A stretch of 64,000 nucleotides of DNA from JAHTBL01 sp038532735 (GCA_038532735.1 JBCBAC010000004.1:186001-250000), one strand, 5' to 3'. Positions 35,816 through 44,027 are shown, counted from the stretch's first letter. The notes: generated from the sequence alone by a model not told the origin. Numbers and translations: made by a program.

Positions 35816-36930
35816 TGCTACGCCGTCTTCACCACGACCAACCTGACAGCTTTGCCTTCACGCCCGAGAACCAGAAATGGGCGGAGGCGCAGATTACGAA
35901 GTACCCGGAAGGGCGGCAGGCCTCGGCGATTATTCCGTTGCTTTGGCGGGCCCAGGAGCAGGAAGGGTGGTTGTCTCAGCCTGCGATTGAGGCGGTCGCC
36001 GAGATGCTGGATATGGCCTATATCCGGGCGCTGGAGGTGGCGACGTTTTACTTTATGTTCCAGTTGCAACCTGTCGGAAACGTGGCGCATATTCAGATTT
36101 GTGGCACGACCTCCTGCATGATTTGCGGGGCTGAGGATCTGGTGGCGGTCTGTAAGGAGAAGATTGCTCCGAAGCCGCATCAGATCAGCGCGGATGGCAA
36201 GCTGAGCTGGGAAGAGGTGGAGTGTCTGGGCGCGTGTTCCAACGCACCCATGGCGCAAATCGGCAAGGATTATTACGAAGACCTGACGGCTGAGAAATTC
36301 GGCCAGATGATCGACGATTTCCGCGCGGGCAAGGTACCAACGCCGGGACCGCAGAACGGGCGGTTTGCGTCGGAGCCGCTCAAAGGGCTTTCCAGTCTCG
36401 AAGGGTTCGACAGCGGCAAGACGAAATACAATGCCTCCGCGCAGCTTGCCACGGATCTGAGCGATACGGTGAAGCGCATCGACGGCACCGAAGTACCACT
36501 TCTGACGCCGTGGCAGGGCCAGCCGGCCAATCGCACCTCGAAACCCAAAACGCCGCCGAAGCAGGGATATGTGGAAACTGATCGCAGTGCCGAGGCCAAG
36601 GCGAAGCCAAAGTTGGCATCCGTCGCGCCCAAGCCCAAGACCGATGCGACGATGAAAAAGCCGCGCGTTCTGAAAGCGCCGCGCAAGGCGGGGGCGGATA
36701 ACCTCAAGCTGATCAAGGGCGTGGGGCCGAAGCTGGAAGGGCTGCTGAACTCCATGGGGTTTTATCATTTCGACCAGATCGCCAAGTGGAGCGCCGATGA
36801 GATCGCTTGGGTCGATGACAATCTGGAAGGTTTCAAAGGCCGGGTGAGCCGTGATGATTGGGTCTCTCAGGCGAAAATCCTTGCAGATGGGGGCGAGACG
36901 CCGTTTTCTGCTCGTGCTAAGAAGGGCTAA
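35815..36930 (+). CDS. nuoE: NADH-quinone oxidoreductase subunit E with C-terminal HhH extension
   Basis: Residues 1-200 are the 24 kDa thioredoxin-like 2Fe-2S subunit (cluster ligands in QICGTTSCMICGAEDL and EECLGACSNAP-type WEEVECLGACSNAPMAQ). The protein then runs on to 371 residues instead of about 170-240. A low-complexity Lys/Pro/Ala linker (about 215-290) leads to a helix-hairpin-helix module at residues 295-365 beginning DNLKLIKGVGPKLEGLL. This module is nearly the same as that of the next gene. Such extensions occur in Rhodobacterales NuoE; the role of the module is unknown. It follows nuoD with a one-base overlap. Confidence 0.95.
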   Translation: MLRRLHHDQPDSFAFTPENQKWAEAQITKYPEGRQASAIIPLLWRAQEQEGWLSQPAIEAVAEMLDMAYIRALEVATFYFMFQLQPVGNVAHIQICGTTSCMICGAEDLVAVCKEKIAPKPHQISADGKLSWEEVECLGACSNAPMAQIGKDYYEDLTAEKFGQMIDDFRAGKVPTPGPQNGRFASEPLKGLSSLEGFDSGKTKYNASAQLATDLSDTVKRIDGTEVPLLTPWQGQPANRTSKPKTPPKQGYVETDRSAEAKAKPKLASVAPKPKTDATMKKPRVLKAPRKAGADNLKLIKGVGPKLEGLLNSMGFYHFDQIAKWSADEIAWVDDNLEGFKGRVSRDDWVSQAKILADGGETPFSARAKKG

Positions 36931-36974
36931 GGGCTGCGTGGTTCAGGCCCAAGACGGACAGGGAGACGACTTCG

Positions 36975-37652
36975 ATGAAGGATTATGAAGCCAAGGCAGC
37001 ATGCACCAAGACATGTTGGTTTGTCGCTGGGCTTGCGGGCGGTATGGTTGGACTGGCCTTGTGGTTGGTCGCGGAATACACGGCCACGCAAGCCATTTTC
37101 ATGGCGGTGATCGCCTTTCTGGTGTTGGGCGTCTTGTTGACGGTGTTCATGTGCCGCGCGCCTGCGCCGAAACTTGAGCAAGGCAAGCCCGCGGGCACTG
37201 CGCCTGCTCCTGCACCGGCGGCAAAAACGACGCCGGCACCGGCTCCGGCAGCACCGGCACCGGCCGCTGCGGCACCAGCGCCTGCTGCGGCAAGTGAGGT
37301 AGCCCCGGCTCCCAAACCCAAAGCAGCGTCGAAGCCCGCCGCAAAGCCTGTGGCCGCCGATGGCAAGCCCGAGATGCTGAGCGCACCGCGGGCCGGTGGG
37401 GCAGATGATCTCAAGCAAATCAAAGGTGTGGGTCCCAAGCTGGAAAAGCTGTTGCATTCCATGGGGTTCTACCATTTCGACCAGATCGCCGGTTGGCGCA
37501 AGAAAGAGGTCGAGTGGGTGGATGAGAACCTTGAAGGGTTCAAAGGCCGCGTGAGCCGCGATGAGTGGGTCAAGCAAGCCAAGGTTCTGGCCAAAGGTGG
37601 CGAGACAGAGTTTTCCAAGAAAGTCGCCAAAGGGGGCGTCTACAACGGATAA
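36975..37652 (+). CDS. Membrane-anchored protein with Ala/Pro-rich linker and HhH module
   Basis: A 225-residue protein in three parts. Two membrane helices occupy about residues 10-55 (TCWFVAGLAGGMVGLALWLV and a second). A long Ala/Pro/Lys linker runs from about 60 to 130. Residues 144-214 are a helix-hairpin-helix module starting DDLKQIKGVGPKLEKLL. By direct comparison about 55 of 71 residues of this module match the C-terminus of NuoE. HhH modules usually touch DNA backbone or proteins; here the context is a respiratory complex, so protein contact is the safer guess. A GGGAGA ribosome binding site precedes the ATG. Confidence 0.8.
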   Translation: MKDYEAKAACTKTCWFVAGLAGGMVGLALWLVAEYTATQAIFMAVIAFLVLGVLLTVFMCRAPAPKLEQGKPAGTAPAPAPAAKTTPAPAPAAPAPAAAAPAPAAASEVAPAPKPKAASKPAAKPVAADGKPEMLSAPRAGGADDLKQIKGVGPKLEKLLHSMGFYHFDQIAGWRKKEVEWVDENLEGFKGRVSRDEWVKQAKVLAKGGETEFSKKVAKGGVYNG

Positions 37653-37665
37653 AGGTATCGCCCTT

Positions 37666-37685
37666 GCCCCGGGTCTGACCGGGGC
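37666..37685 (+). other. GC-rich hairpin in nuo intergenic region
   Basis: GCCCCGG-GTCTGA-CCGGGGC forms a perfect 7-bp stem with a 6-base loop, 14 bases after the HhH-protein stop and about 90 bases before the next gene. No T-run follows, so it is not a standard terminator; RNA processing or stabilisation is possible. The rest of the 122-base gap shows nothing else. Confidence 0.4.
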
Positions 37686-37774
37686 GGGGCATTTCACGGC
37701 ATCGCTTTTGGGAGGGGCGTTGCGGACAGGCCTGAAAGGGTCTGTGCACTTTCCAAATGGAGCGAGACTAAACA

Positions 37775-38584
37775 ATGACTGACATGAACAAATGGACCGA
37801 AGCGGCCCTGTCTGCACGCCGGACGGGGTTGCTGATGACGCAATTGCCGATGGCCCCTGCGGCGGCGGGGCTGTATTTCTGGCGGCTGGCCGTGGCGCCT
37901 GTGGCGCTGAGCGTGATGACACCCAACGGTAAGAGCCCGGCTGCGGCGGCTGAGGTGGTCGCCAAGGTGAAGAAGGCTGCGCCCAAGGCGAAAGCGAAGT
38001 CTACGGCGGCTGTGAAGAAGGCTGTTTCTGCGCCGGCTGATGTGGCCAAGAAGGTGGCTGAAGCGCCGGCACCGGTTGTGAAAGCAGCGCCTGCGAAGGC
38101 AAAGGCCGCACCGGCGAAGGCAAAAGCGAAGGTTGCGCCCGCGAAGAAAGCCGCGGCGCCTGCGCCTAAGACAGTTGCGAAACCGGCATCGGCGAAGGCG
38201 AAAGCTGCACCTGCGAAGAAAGCTGCAGCGCCTGCAGCTAAGACGGTTGCGAAGCCGGTTGCCAAGAAAACAGCCGCTGCAGCTAAGCCTGCCGTGAAAG
38301 CCGCAGCGCCCGCCAAGCCTGCACCCGTGAAGAAAGCGGTGGCTCCGAAACCCGCTGCTGCCAAAACGGCGGAGGCTCCGAAGGCGGCTGCAAAACCTAC
38401 GGCTAAAGCGAAAACGCCTGCAAAGTCCGCAGCTGCGAAGAAGGCGGCTCCGGCGGCGAAGGCACCTGCGTCTCAGCCTGCAAAGGTTGCAACGCAGTCT
38501 TATCAGGTCAAATCAAACAATCAGAACGCCAAGGTGACGCTTGCGGCCATGCCGGAGCGGAAAGCCACAGGCGACAAGTCGTAA
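37775..38584 (+). CDS. Histone H1-like Ala/Lys/Pro-rich repeat protein in nuo operon
   Basis: A 269-residue protein. The first ~55 residues are non-repetitive with a hydrophobic stretch (TGLLMTQLPMAPAAAGLYFW). Residues about 60-240 consist of imperfect repeats of the type AKAKAAPAKKAAAPA, very rich in Ala, Lys and Pro and highly basic. The composition resembles bacterial histone H1-like proteins and AlgP/Hc1-like tails, but low-complexity similarity does not prove homology. It lies between the HhH protein and the DUF5337 gene, with a GGAGCGAG ribosome binding site. Function unknown; binding to nucleic acid or to acidic surfaces is possible. Confidence 0.65.
   Translation: MTDMNKWTEAALSARRTGLLMTQLPMAPAAAGLYFWRLAVAPVALSVMTPNGKSPAAAAEVVAKVKKAAPKAKAKSTAAVKKAVSAPADVAKKVAEAPAPVVKAAPAKAKAAPAKAKAKVAPAKKAAAPAPKTVAKPASAKAKAAPAKKAAAPAAKTVAKPVAKKTAAAAKPAVKAAAPAKPAPVKKAVAPKPAAAKTAEAPKAAAKPTAKAKTPAKSAAAKKAAPAAKAPASQPAKVATQSYQVKSNNQNAKVTLAAMPERKATGDKS
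37960..38490 (+). repeat. Low-complexity in-frame repeat coding AKAKAAPAKK-type units
   Basis: Imperfect tandem units inside the histone-like gene, visible at DNA level as recurring GCGAAG/AAAGCC/GCACCT-type blocks. For example, the segments starting near 38125 and 38201 are alike. Synonymous codons differ between units, so selection probably acts on the protein composition, although slippage could change the copy number. Confidence 0.55.
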
Positions 38585-38587
38585 GCC

Positions 38588-38824
38588 ATGGCAGAGCGCC
38601 CCAACCTGTCTCGCGATGAAGAAGCCGCACTGGCCCGCAAGGGTCGGGTCGCGGCTTTGGTTATCGCGGGCACCATGCTGATCTGGCTCGCCGCGCAAGT
38701 GGCAGGGCCAGCGCTCGGCATGCCAGGGCGCTTTACCTTCCTGTTCGATTTTGCCGCATTGGCGGGGCTGTTCTGGGCGTTAGTTGTGACATATCAGATC
38801 TGGCGCGCGCGCCGGCAATCGTAA
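38588..38824 (+). CDS. DUF5337-type small membrane protein
   Basis: A 78-residue protein with two membrane helices (about residues 22-42 and 49-70), ending YQIWRARRQS. The sequence layout, an acidic/basic N-terminus RDEEAALARKGR then the helices, corresponds to the DUF5337 proteins found beside nuoF in Rhodobacterales. Function unknown; an assembly or lateral-contact role for complex I is a guess from position. It sits three bases after the histone-like gene and twelve before nuoF. Confidence 0.75.
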   Translation: MAERPNLSRDEEAALARKGRVAALVIAGTMLIWLAAQVAGPALGMPGRFTFLFDFAALAGLFWALVVTYQIWRARRQS

Positions 38825-38836
38825 GGGAGCTCAGCA

Positions 38837-40129
38837 ATGCTGAAGGATGAAGACCGGATCTTCACCAATCTATACGGAATGCATGACCGCACCTTGAAAG
38901 GTGCGAAAGCACGCGGCCATTGGGATGGCACGGCGGGTATCATCAAAAAGGGCCGCGACTGGATCGTGGACGAGATGAAAGCCAGCGGTCTGCGCGGGCG
39001 CGGTGGGGCCGGATTTCCGACCGGTCTGAAATGGTCCTTCATGCCCAAGGAAAGCGACGGGCGTCCGTCCTATCTGGTTGTGAACGCGGACGAATCCGAG
39101 CCTGGCACCTGCAAGGACCGCGAGATCATGCGCCATGATCCGCACACGCTGATCGAGGGCTGCCTGATCGCGTCCTTCGCGATGGGCGCGCATGCCTGCT
39201 ACATCTACATCCGCGGCGAATATATTCGCGAGCGCGAGGCGCTGCAGGCCGCGATTGACGAGGCCTATGATGCAGGGCTTCTGGGCAAGAACGCTGCGAA
39301 ATCCGGTTGGGATTTCGACCTCTACCTTCACCATGGGGCTGGCGCCTATATTTGCGGTGAGGAAACCGCGCTGCTGGAAAGTCTTGAAGGTAAAAAGGGT
39401 ATGCCGCGTATGAAGCCGCCGTTTCCGGCGGGGGCGGGGCTTTATGGTTGCCCGACCACGGTGAATAACGTGGAATCCATTGCTGTCGTGCCGACGATCC
39501 TGCGGCGCGGGCCGGACTGGTTCTCAAACTTCGGGCGTCCGAACAATGCGGGCACGAAGCTCTTCGCGATCAGTGGTCACGTGAACAACCCCTGCGTGGT
39601 CGAGGAAGAGATGTCGATCCCGTTTGAGGAACTGATTGAGCGTCACTGCGGCGGCATTCGCGGCGGCTGGGACAATCTGAAAGCGATTATCCCCGGAGGA
39701 TCGTCCGTGCCATGTCTGCCCGGTGACATCGCCCGTGAAGCGATCATGGATTTCGACTGGCTGCGTGAGCAACGCTCTGGCTTAGGCACCGCAGCCGTGA
39801 TCGTGATGGATCAAAGCACCGATATCATCAAAGCGATCTGGCGGCTGAGCGCGTTCTACAAGCATGAAAGCTGTGGTCAGTGCACACCGTGCCGCGAAGG
39901 CACCGGCTGGATGATGCGCGTCATGGACCGTCTGGTGAAAGGCGAGGCCGAGGTCGAGGAAATCGACATGCTGCTCGATGTGACCAAGCAGGTTGAGGGC
40001 CACACAATCTGCGCGCTGGGCGATGCGGCGGCGTGGCCGATCCAGGGCCTCATCCGGCATTTCCGCGATGAGATCGAGGACCGGATCAAGCATAAGCGGG
40101 CGGGGCGCCCTGCGGTGGCGGCAGAGTGA
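38837..40129 (+). CDS. nuoF: NADH-quinone oxidoreductase subunit F
   Basis: 51 kDa-type subunit (430 aa) that binds NADH and FMN and holds cluster N3. Landmarks are GLRGRGGAGFPTGLKWSFMP (nucleotide loop), VNADESEPGTCKDREI, GAGAYICGEETALLESLEG and the cluster motif ESCGQCTPCREGTGWM, plus a fourth ligand in HTICALGDAAAWP. A strong GGGAGCTCAGCA ribosome binding region precedes the ATG. Its stop overlaps the GTG start of the next small gene. Confidence 0.98.
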   Translation: MLKDEDRIFTNLYGMHDRTLKGAKARGHWDGTAGIIKKGRDWIVDEMKASGLRGRGGAGFPTGLKWSFMPKESDGRPSYLVVNADESEPGTCKDREIMRHDPHTLIEGCLIASFAMGAHACYIYIRGEYIREREALQAAIDEAYDAGLLGKNAAKSGWDFDLYLHHGAGAYICGEETALLESLEGKKGMPRMKPPFPAGAGLYGCPTTVNNVESIAVVPTILRRGPDWFSNFGRPNNAGTKLFAISGHVNNPCVVEEEMSIPFEELIERHCGGIRGGWDNLKAIIPGGSSVPCLPGDIAREAIMDFDWLREQRSGLGTAAVIVMDQSTDIIKAIWRLSAFYKHESCGQCTPCREGTGWMMRVMDRLVKGEAEVEEIDMLLDVTKQVEGHTICALGDAAAWPIQGLIRHFRDEIEDRIKHKRAGRPAVAAE

Positions 40130-40515
40130 TCCGTTTCGCTCTTTTAGGCGCGCTCCTTGCCAGCCCCGCGCTGGCAGAGGACAGCATGGCCCCGGATTAT
40201 TTCGTCGACACCGTCGTCTCGACCGGGATTGCGCAGCAATTGGCGCGGGCTTGCCCGACGCTCAGCCTGAACCCGCAATCGGTGGCCAAAGACAGCGATG
40301 ACCTGATGAACCAGCTGGCCGCCGATGGGATCATGTCCGCGGAAGAGATGCCCTGGGCCGAGGACGCAAACGCCCGGATTGAAGCGCAAGTGCAGGCCTT
40401 CATGACGCGCACCGGGCTGGATGAGCCCACCGAGGCGAAGGTCTGTGAGACCGGATTGGCCGAGATTGCAGAGGACACGGCGATTGGTCGCTACCTTTTG
40501 GAAGTGCCTGCGTGA
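40126..40515 (+). CDS. DUF5333-like periplasmic protein
   Basis: A 129-residue protein with a clean signal peptide (MIRFALLGALLASPALAE, cleavage after ALA). The mature part has two cysteines, in ARACPTLSLN and AKVCETGLAEIA, spaced as in the DUF5333 protein encoded at 41094. The similarity is weak but the order of elements is the same, suggesting a diverged paralogue with one disulfide. The GTG start overlaps the nuoF stop and the stop overlaps the DUF3291 start, so it is embedded in the operon. Function unknown. Confidence 0.65.
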   Translation: MIRFALLGALLASPALAEDSMAPDYFVDTVVSTGIAQQLARACPTLSLNPQSVAKDSDDLMNQLAADGIMSAEEMPWAEDANARIEAQVQAFMTRTGLDEPTEAKVCETGLAEIAEDTAIGRYLLEVPA

Positions 40516-40979
40516 AACAGCCTGCAGGGCATCATCTGGCCGAGCTGAATGTCGGTCGTCTGAAAGCGGATGCGGGTGATCCGCTCGTCGCTGAATTCAT
40601 TGATAATATCGACCGCATCAATGGGCTGGGTAAACGGATGCCTGGTTTCGTGTGGATGCTGGAAGGCTCTGGCGCTCCGGGGGCGACGTCCCATGCGATC
40701 GGGGGCGATCCGCGCTATGTGCCGAACCTGACCGTCTGGGAAGACGTGGCCAGCCTGCGCGCCTTTGTCTGGGACACCGTGCATGCCCGGTTCTTTGCAA
40801 AGCGTCAGGAGTGGTTCGACGCCTTGGAAGCACAGCATTTCGTCATGTGGTGGGTGCCCATCGGCACGATCCCAACGCTGGACGATGCGCTGGATCGGCT
40901 AGAGCTGCGCCGCACGCAAGGCGATACCGATCAAGCCTTTGGATGGGACTGGTTGGGTGGTGCAAAGGCCGCGGAATAG
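40512..40979 (+). CDS. DUF3291 family protein
   Basis: A 155-residue soluble protein with the DUF3291 signature: HLAELNVGRLKADAGDPLV at the start, RINGLGKRMPGFVWMLEG, LTVWEDVASLRAFVWDTVH and WWVPIGTIPTLDDALDRL. This is a ferredoxin-like fold related to antibiotic-biosynthesis monooxygenase (ABM) domains, function unknown. It overlaps the preceding gene by four bases. A 114-base gap without a gene follows it. Why it lies in the nuo operon is unclear. Confidence 0.85.
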   Translation: MKQPAGHHLAELNVGRLKADAGDPLVAEFIDNIDRINGLGKRMPGFVWMLEGSGAPGATSHAIGGDPRYVPNLTVWEDVASLRAFVWDTVHARFFAKRQEWFDALEAQHFVMWWVPIGTIPTLDDALDRLELRRTQGDTDQAFGWDWLGGAKAAE

Positions 40980-41093
40980 CGCTGATTTTCCCCGAAACCT
41001 CGCCTGATATTGAATAACATCGGCGGAAATTCCCATAGTCAGACCAGATACGCATGCCTATCTAACGGGCATAGCAAAGCTGAGGACCGAGCT

Positions 41094-41492
41094 ATGAAAA
41101 CACTTCTTTCCGTAATGCTTCTGGGCGTGATGGCCACAAGTGCGGCTGCTTTGACGCCTTTATCGGAAGAAAAGCACATCAATAATCAGTTGCTGGCCGC
41201 ATCGGTCGGCGACAAGATCCGCAAGAACTGCCCCAGCATCTCGGCCCGGATGTTTGTCGTGTGGCAAAAGGCCAATGCGCTTGAGGATTACGCCCGCAGC
41301 AAGGGCTATTCGGAGGATGAGGTGAAAGCGTTTCTCAAGGACAAAGACGAGCGCAAGCGCATGAAGCGGCTGCGCAACGCCTATCTTGAGGAAAACGGTG
41401 TCTCTGAGGACAATCCGCAAAGCTACTGCGCGCTGGGCGAGAAAGAGATCAAGGCCAAGTCCCTGATCGGAGAGCTTTTGCGCGCGAATTAA
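41094..41492 (+). CDS. DUF5333 family periplasmic protein
   Basis: A 132-residue exported protein. I chose the ATG giving MKTLLSVMLLGVMATSAAA because it supplies a good signal peptide; a longer reading upstream would destroy it. The mature protein contains SVGDKIRKNCPSISARMFVV, KDERKRMKRLRNAYLEENGV and SYCALGEKEIKAKSLIGELL. This matches the DUF5333 family, which I know from Rhodobacterales nuo clusters. Two cysteines could form a disulfide. Role unknown; periplasmic assembly or stability of complex I is conceivable. Confidence 0.8.
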   Translation: MKTLLSVMLLGVMATSAAALTPLSEEKHINNQLLAASVGDKIRKNCPSISARMFVVWQKANALEDYARSKGYSEDEVKAFLKDKDERKRMKRLRNAYLEENGVSEDNPQSYCALGEKEIKAKSLIGELLRAN

Positions 41493-41549
41493 GGCGTTTG
41501 GAGGTTGCTCCACCGGCGTCGCAGGGCTACATGTCCCCTAGCCAATGAA

Positions 41550-41572
41550 ACGGGATGCCGGTGGCGTCCCGT
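41550..41572 (+). promoter_or_regulatory. Strong hairpin directly upstream of the nuoG ribosome binding site
   Basis: ACGGGATGCC-GGT-GGCGTCCCGT folds into a 10-bp stem (one T-G pair) with a 3-base loop, ending 19 bases before the nuoG ATG; AAAGGGAC lies between. No T-run follows. It may set a 5' end after RNA processing or affect nuoG translation. The surrounding gap (41493-41590) has no gene. Confidence 0.5.
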
Positions 41573-41590
41573 TGCCATGAAAGGGACCCC

Positions 41591-43609
41591 ATGAGCGACC
41601 TGCGCAAGATCATCATCGATGACAAAGAGCTGGAAGTTGACCCCGCGATGACGCTGATCCAGGCCTGTGAAGAGGCCGGCGTCGAAATTCCCCGGTTCTG
41701 CTATCACGAACGGCTGTCGATTGCTGGCAACTGCCGGATGTGTCTGGTCGAGGTTGTGGGTGGACCGCCCAAGCCCGCCGCATCCTGCGCGATGCAGGTG
41801 AAAGATTTGCGCCCCGGGCCGGAGGGGCAGCCGCCGCAGGTGCGCACGAACTCTCCGATGGTCAAGAAGGCCCGTGAAGGCGTGATGGAGTTTCTTCTGA
41901 TCAACCATCCGCTCGATTGCCCGATCTGCGATCAGGGTGGCGAGTGCGATCTGCAGGATCAGGCGATGGCCTACGGTGTCGATTTCAGCCGTTTCCGGGA
42001 ACCCAAGCGCGCGGTCGAGGATCTGGATCTGGGGCCGTTGGTTGAGACCCACATGACCCGCTGCATCTCCTGCACCCGCTGCGTGCGGTTTACGACCGAA
42101 GTCGCGGGCATCACGCAGATGGGCCAGACCGGGCGCGGCGAGGATTCCGAGATTACGTCCTATCTGGGCGAAACGCTCGACAGTAATCTACAGGGCAACA
42201 TCATTGATCTGTGCCCGGTGGGCGCGCTTGTCTCGAAGCCCTATGCCTTCACCGCGCGGCCTTGGGAGCTGACCAAGACCGAAAGCATCGACGTGATGGA
42301 CGCGCTGGGATCCAACATTCGCGTGGACACCAAGGGTCGCGAAGTGATGCGGTTCCTTCCGCGCAACCATGACGGCGTGAACGAGGAATGGATCGCCGAC
42401 AAAACGCGCTTTGTCTGGGACGGGCTGCGCCGTCAGCGGTTGGACAAGCCTTACGTGCGGGAAAACGGCAAGCTGCGGCCTGCCACGTGGCCCGAGGCTT
42501 TGGCGAAAGTGGCTGAGGCGGTTAAGGGTCAGAAGGTCGCTGGTCTGGTCGGCGATCTGGTCCCGGTTGAGGCCGCGTACGCGCTGAAGCAGCTGATCGA
42601 AGGGCAGGGCGGATCGATCGAATGCCGCACGGATGGGGCGAAACTGCCTGCGGGGAACCGCTCCGGCTATGTCGGCAATTGCACCGTTGAGGAGATCGAC
42701 GACGCCGAGCATATCCTGCTGATCGGCACTAACCCGCGGATGGAAGCGCCGGTCCTGAATGCGCGCATTCGCAAGGCGTGGAGCAAAGGCGCGACGGTTG
42801 CTGTCATCGGTGAGGATGTCGATCTGACCTATCCGACCCAACATGTCGGCAATAGCCGCGAGGCTTTGGCGGCGTTGGCCAAGATGGACCATTCGGCGAA
42901 TGCGGATGTGAACGGGATGATTATCCTCGGCATGGGCGCGTTGATGGAGGCTGATGGCGCGGCGGTGCTGGGCACAGCGATGCAACTGGCAGAGACGGTC
43001 GGCTCCAAGCTGATGATTTTGCACACCGCCGCCGGGCGTGTGGGCGCGATGGATGCGGGCTGCACGACCGAAGGCGGGCTGAGCGCTGCCATCGACGGAG
43101 CCGAGGTGATCTATAATCTTGGCGCCGACGAGATCGACATCGAGGCCGGGCCGTTCGTAATCTATCAAGGCTCGCACGGGGATCGCGGCGCGCACCGCGC
43201 GGATGTGATCCTGCCGGGGGCGGCTTATACCGAGGAACAAGGCCTCTTCGTGAACACCGAAGGGCGACCTCAATTGGCGCTGCGGGCCGGGTTCCCGCCC
43301 GGCGAGGCCAAGGAAAACTGGGCGATCCTGCGGGCGCTGTCGGCCGAGATGGGGGCGACGCTGCCCTTTGACAGCCTTGCGCAGCTGCGTCAGGCGCTTG
43401 TGAAAGCTGTGCCGCATCTGGCCAAGATCGACGAGGTGCCGGAAAACGAGTGGCAGGCACTGCCCGCGGGCACGCTGGGGGATGCGTCTTTCCGCTATGC
43501 GATCAGCGATCACTACCTCACCAACCCGATCGCGCGGGCCAGCCAGTTGATGGCCGAGCTGTCGGCGAATGCCAAAGCCCGGTCCGAGCAAAAGATCGCG
43601 GCGGAGTAA
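41591..43609 (+). CDS. nuoG: NADH-quinone oxidoreductase subunit G
   Basis: Large 75 kDa-type subunit (672 aa, the alphaproteobacterial/mitochondrial size). The N-terminal 2Fe-2S site N1b shows as PRFCYHERLSIAGNCRMCLV, the His/Cys-ligated N5 region as HPLDCPICDQGGECDLQD, and N4 ligands as TRCISCTRCVRF with a later CPVGAL. The C-terminal molybdopterin-oxidoreductase-like domain is without cofactor. The start MSDLRKIIIDDKELEV is chosen for its ribosome binding site; the upstream in-frame codon lies inside the hairpin region. Confidence 0.97.
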   Translation: MSDLRKIIIDDKELEVDPAMTLIQACEEAGVEIPRFCYHERLSIAGNCRMCLVEVVGGPPKPAASCAMQVKDLRPGPEGQPPQVRTNSPMVKKAREGVMEFLLINHPLDCPICDQGGECDLQDQAMAYGVDFSRFREPKRAVEDLDLGPLVETHMTRCISCTRCVRFTTEVAGITQMGQTGRGEDSEITSYLGETLDSNLQGNIIDLCPVGALVSKPYAFTARPWELTKTESIDVMDALGSNIRVDTKGREVMRFLPRNHDGVNEEWIADKTRFVWDGLRRQRLDKPYVRENGKLRPATWPEALAKVAEAVKGQKVAGLVGDLVPVEAAYALKQLIEGQGGSIECRTDGAKLPAGNRSGYVGNCTVEEIDDAEHILLIGTNPRMEAPVLNARIRKAWSKGATVAVIGEDVDLTYPTQHVGNSREALAALAKMDHSANADVNGMIILGMGALMEADGAAVLGTAMQLAETVGSKLMILHTAAGRVGAMDAGCTTEGGLSAAIDGAEVIYNLGADEIDIEAGPFVIYQGSHGDRGAHRADVILPGAAYTEEQGLFVNTEGRPQLALRAGFPPGEAKENWAILRALSAEMGATLPFDSLAQLRQALVKAVPHLAKIDEVPENEWQALPAGTLGDASFRYAISDHYLTNPIARASQLMAELSANAKARSEQKIAAE

Positions 43610-43613
43610 CGAG

Positions 43614-44021
43614 ATGCGCGGGGCGTTGATCGGGCTGGCCGCTTTGGCCATGACCGCCTGCACCCCGCCGCATTTGCAACAGGCTAATCCGGATCAGATC
43701 AACTTGCCTTTCTCACCCAAATATAACGGCATCGAGACCCGCCTTCTGGACGGCGATCTGGTGAGTTTTCTTGTCTCGATGGAAGGCGCTCGGGGGCCAA
43801 AAGACGTTGAAGACTATGCACGCTGCGCCGCAGCACAGTATACCTTGATCCGGGGCTACGGATTCGCGCGACACGTGCGCACAAGTGTCGAGGAAGTGGC
43901 TGGTGTTTGGACCGCAGATGCGGTTTACACCATCTCAGCCGCGCTGCCTCGTGGAACGCAGACCTTGGACGCCGAGGTTGAGGTGGCAAACTGCAGGGAA
44001 CTTGGGATACCCACGGTGTGA
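43614..44021 (+). CDS. Putative lipoprotein in nuo operon
   Basis: A 135-residue exported protein with N-terminus MRGALIGLAALAMTACTPP, a probable lipoprotein signal with Cys16 as the lipidated residue (the -3 position is Met, so the lipobox is not perfect). The mature part contains DYARCAAAQYTLIRGYGFAR and two further segments of beta character, with cysteines in ARCAAA and VANCRELG. It is four bases after nuoG and six before nuoH. I recognise no characterised family. Confidence 0.7.
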   Translation: MRGALIGLAALAMTACTPPHLQQANPDQINLPFSPKYNGIETRLLDGDLVSFLVSMEGARGPKDVEDYARCAAAQYTLIRGYGFARHVRTSVEEVAGVWTADAVYTISAALPRGTQTLDAEVEVANCRELGIPTV

Positions 44022-44027
44022 GGATAC

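Noticed and set aside
37960..38490. Repeat cluster considered as a CRISPR array or DNA satellite
   Set aside because: The repeats are imperfect, in frame and have variable spacing; they code for the Ala/Lys/Pro-rich protein.
42188..43663. 491-codon minus-strand open frame opposite nuoG
   Set aside because: Antisense shadow of nuoG; composition is typical of reversed GC-rich coding sequence.
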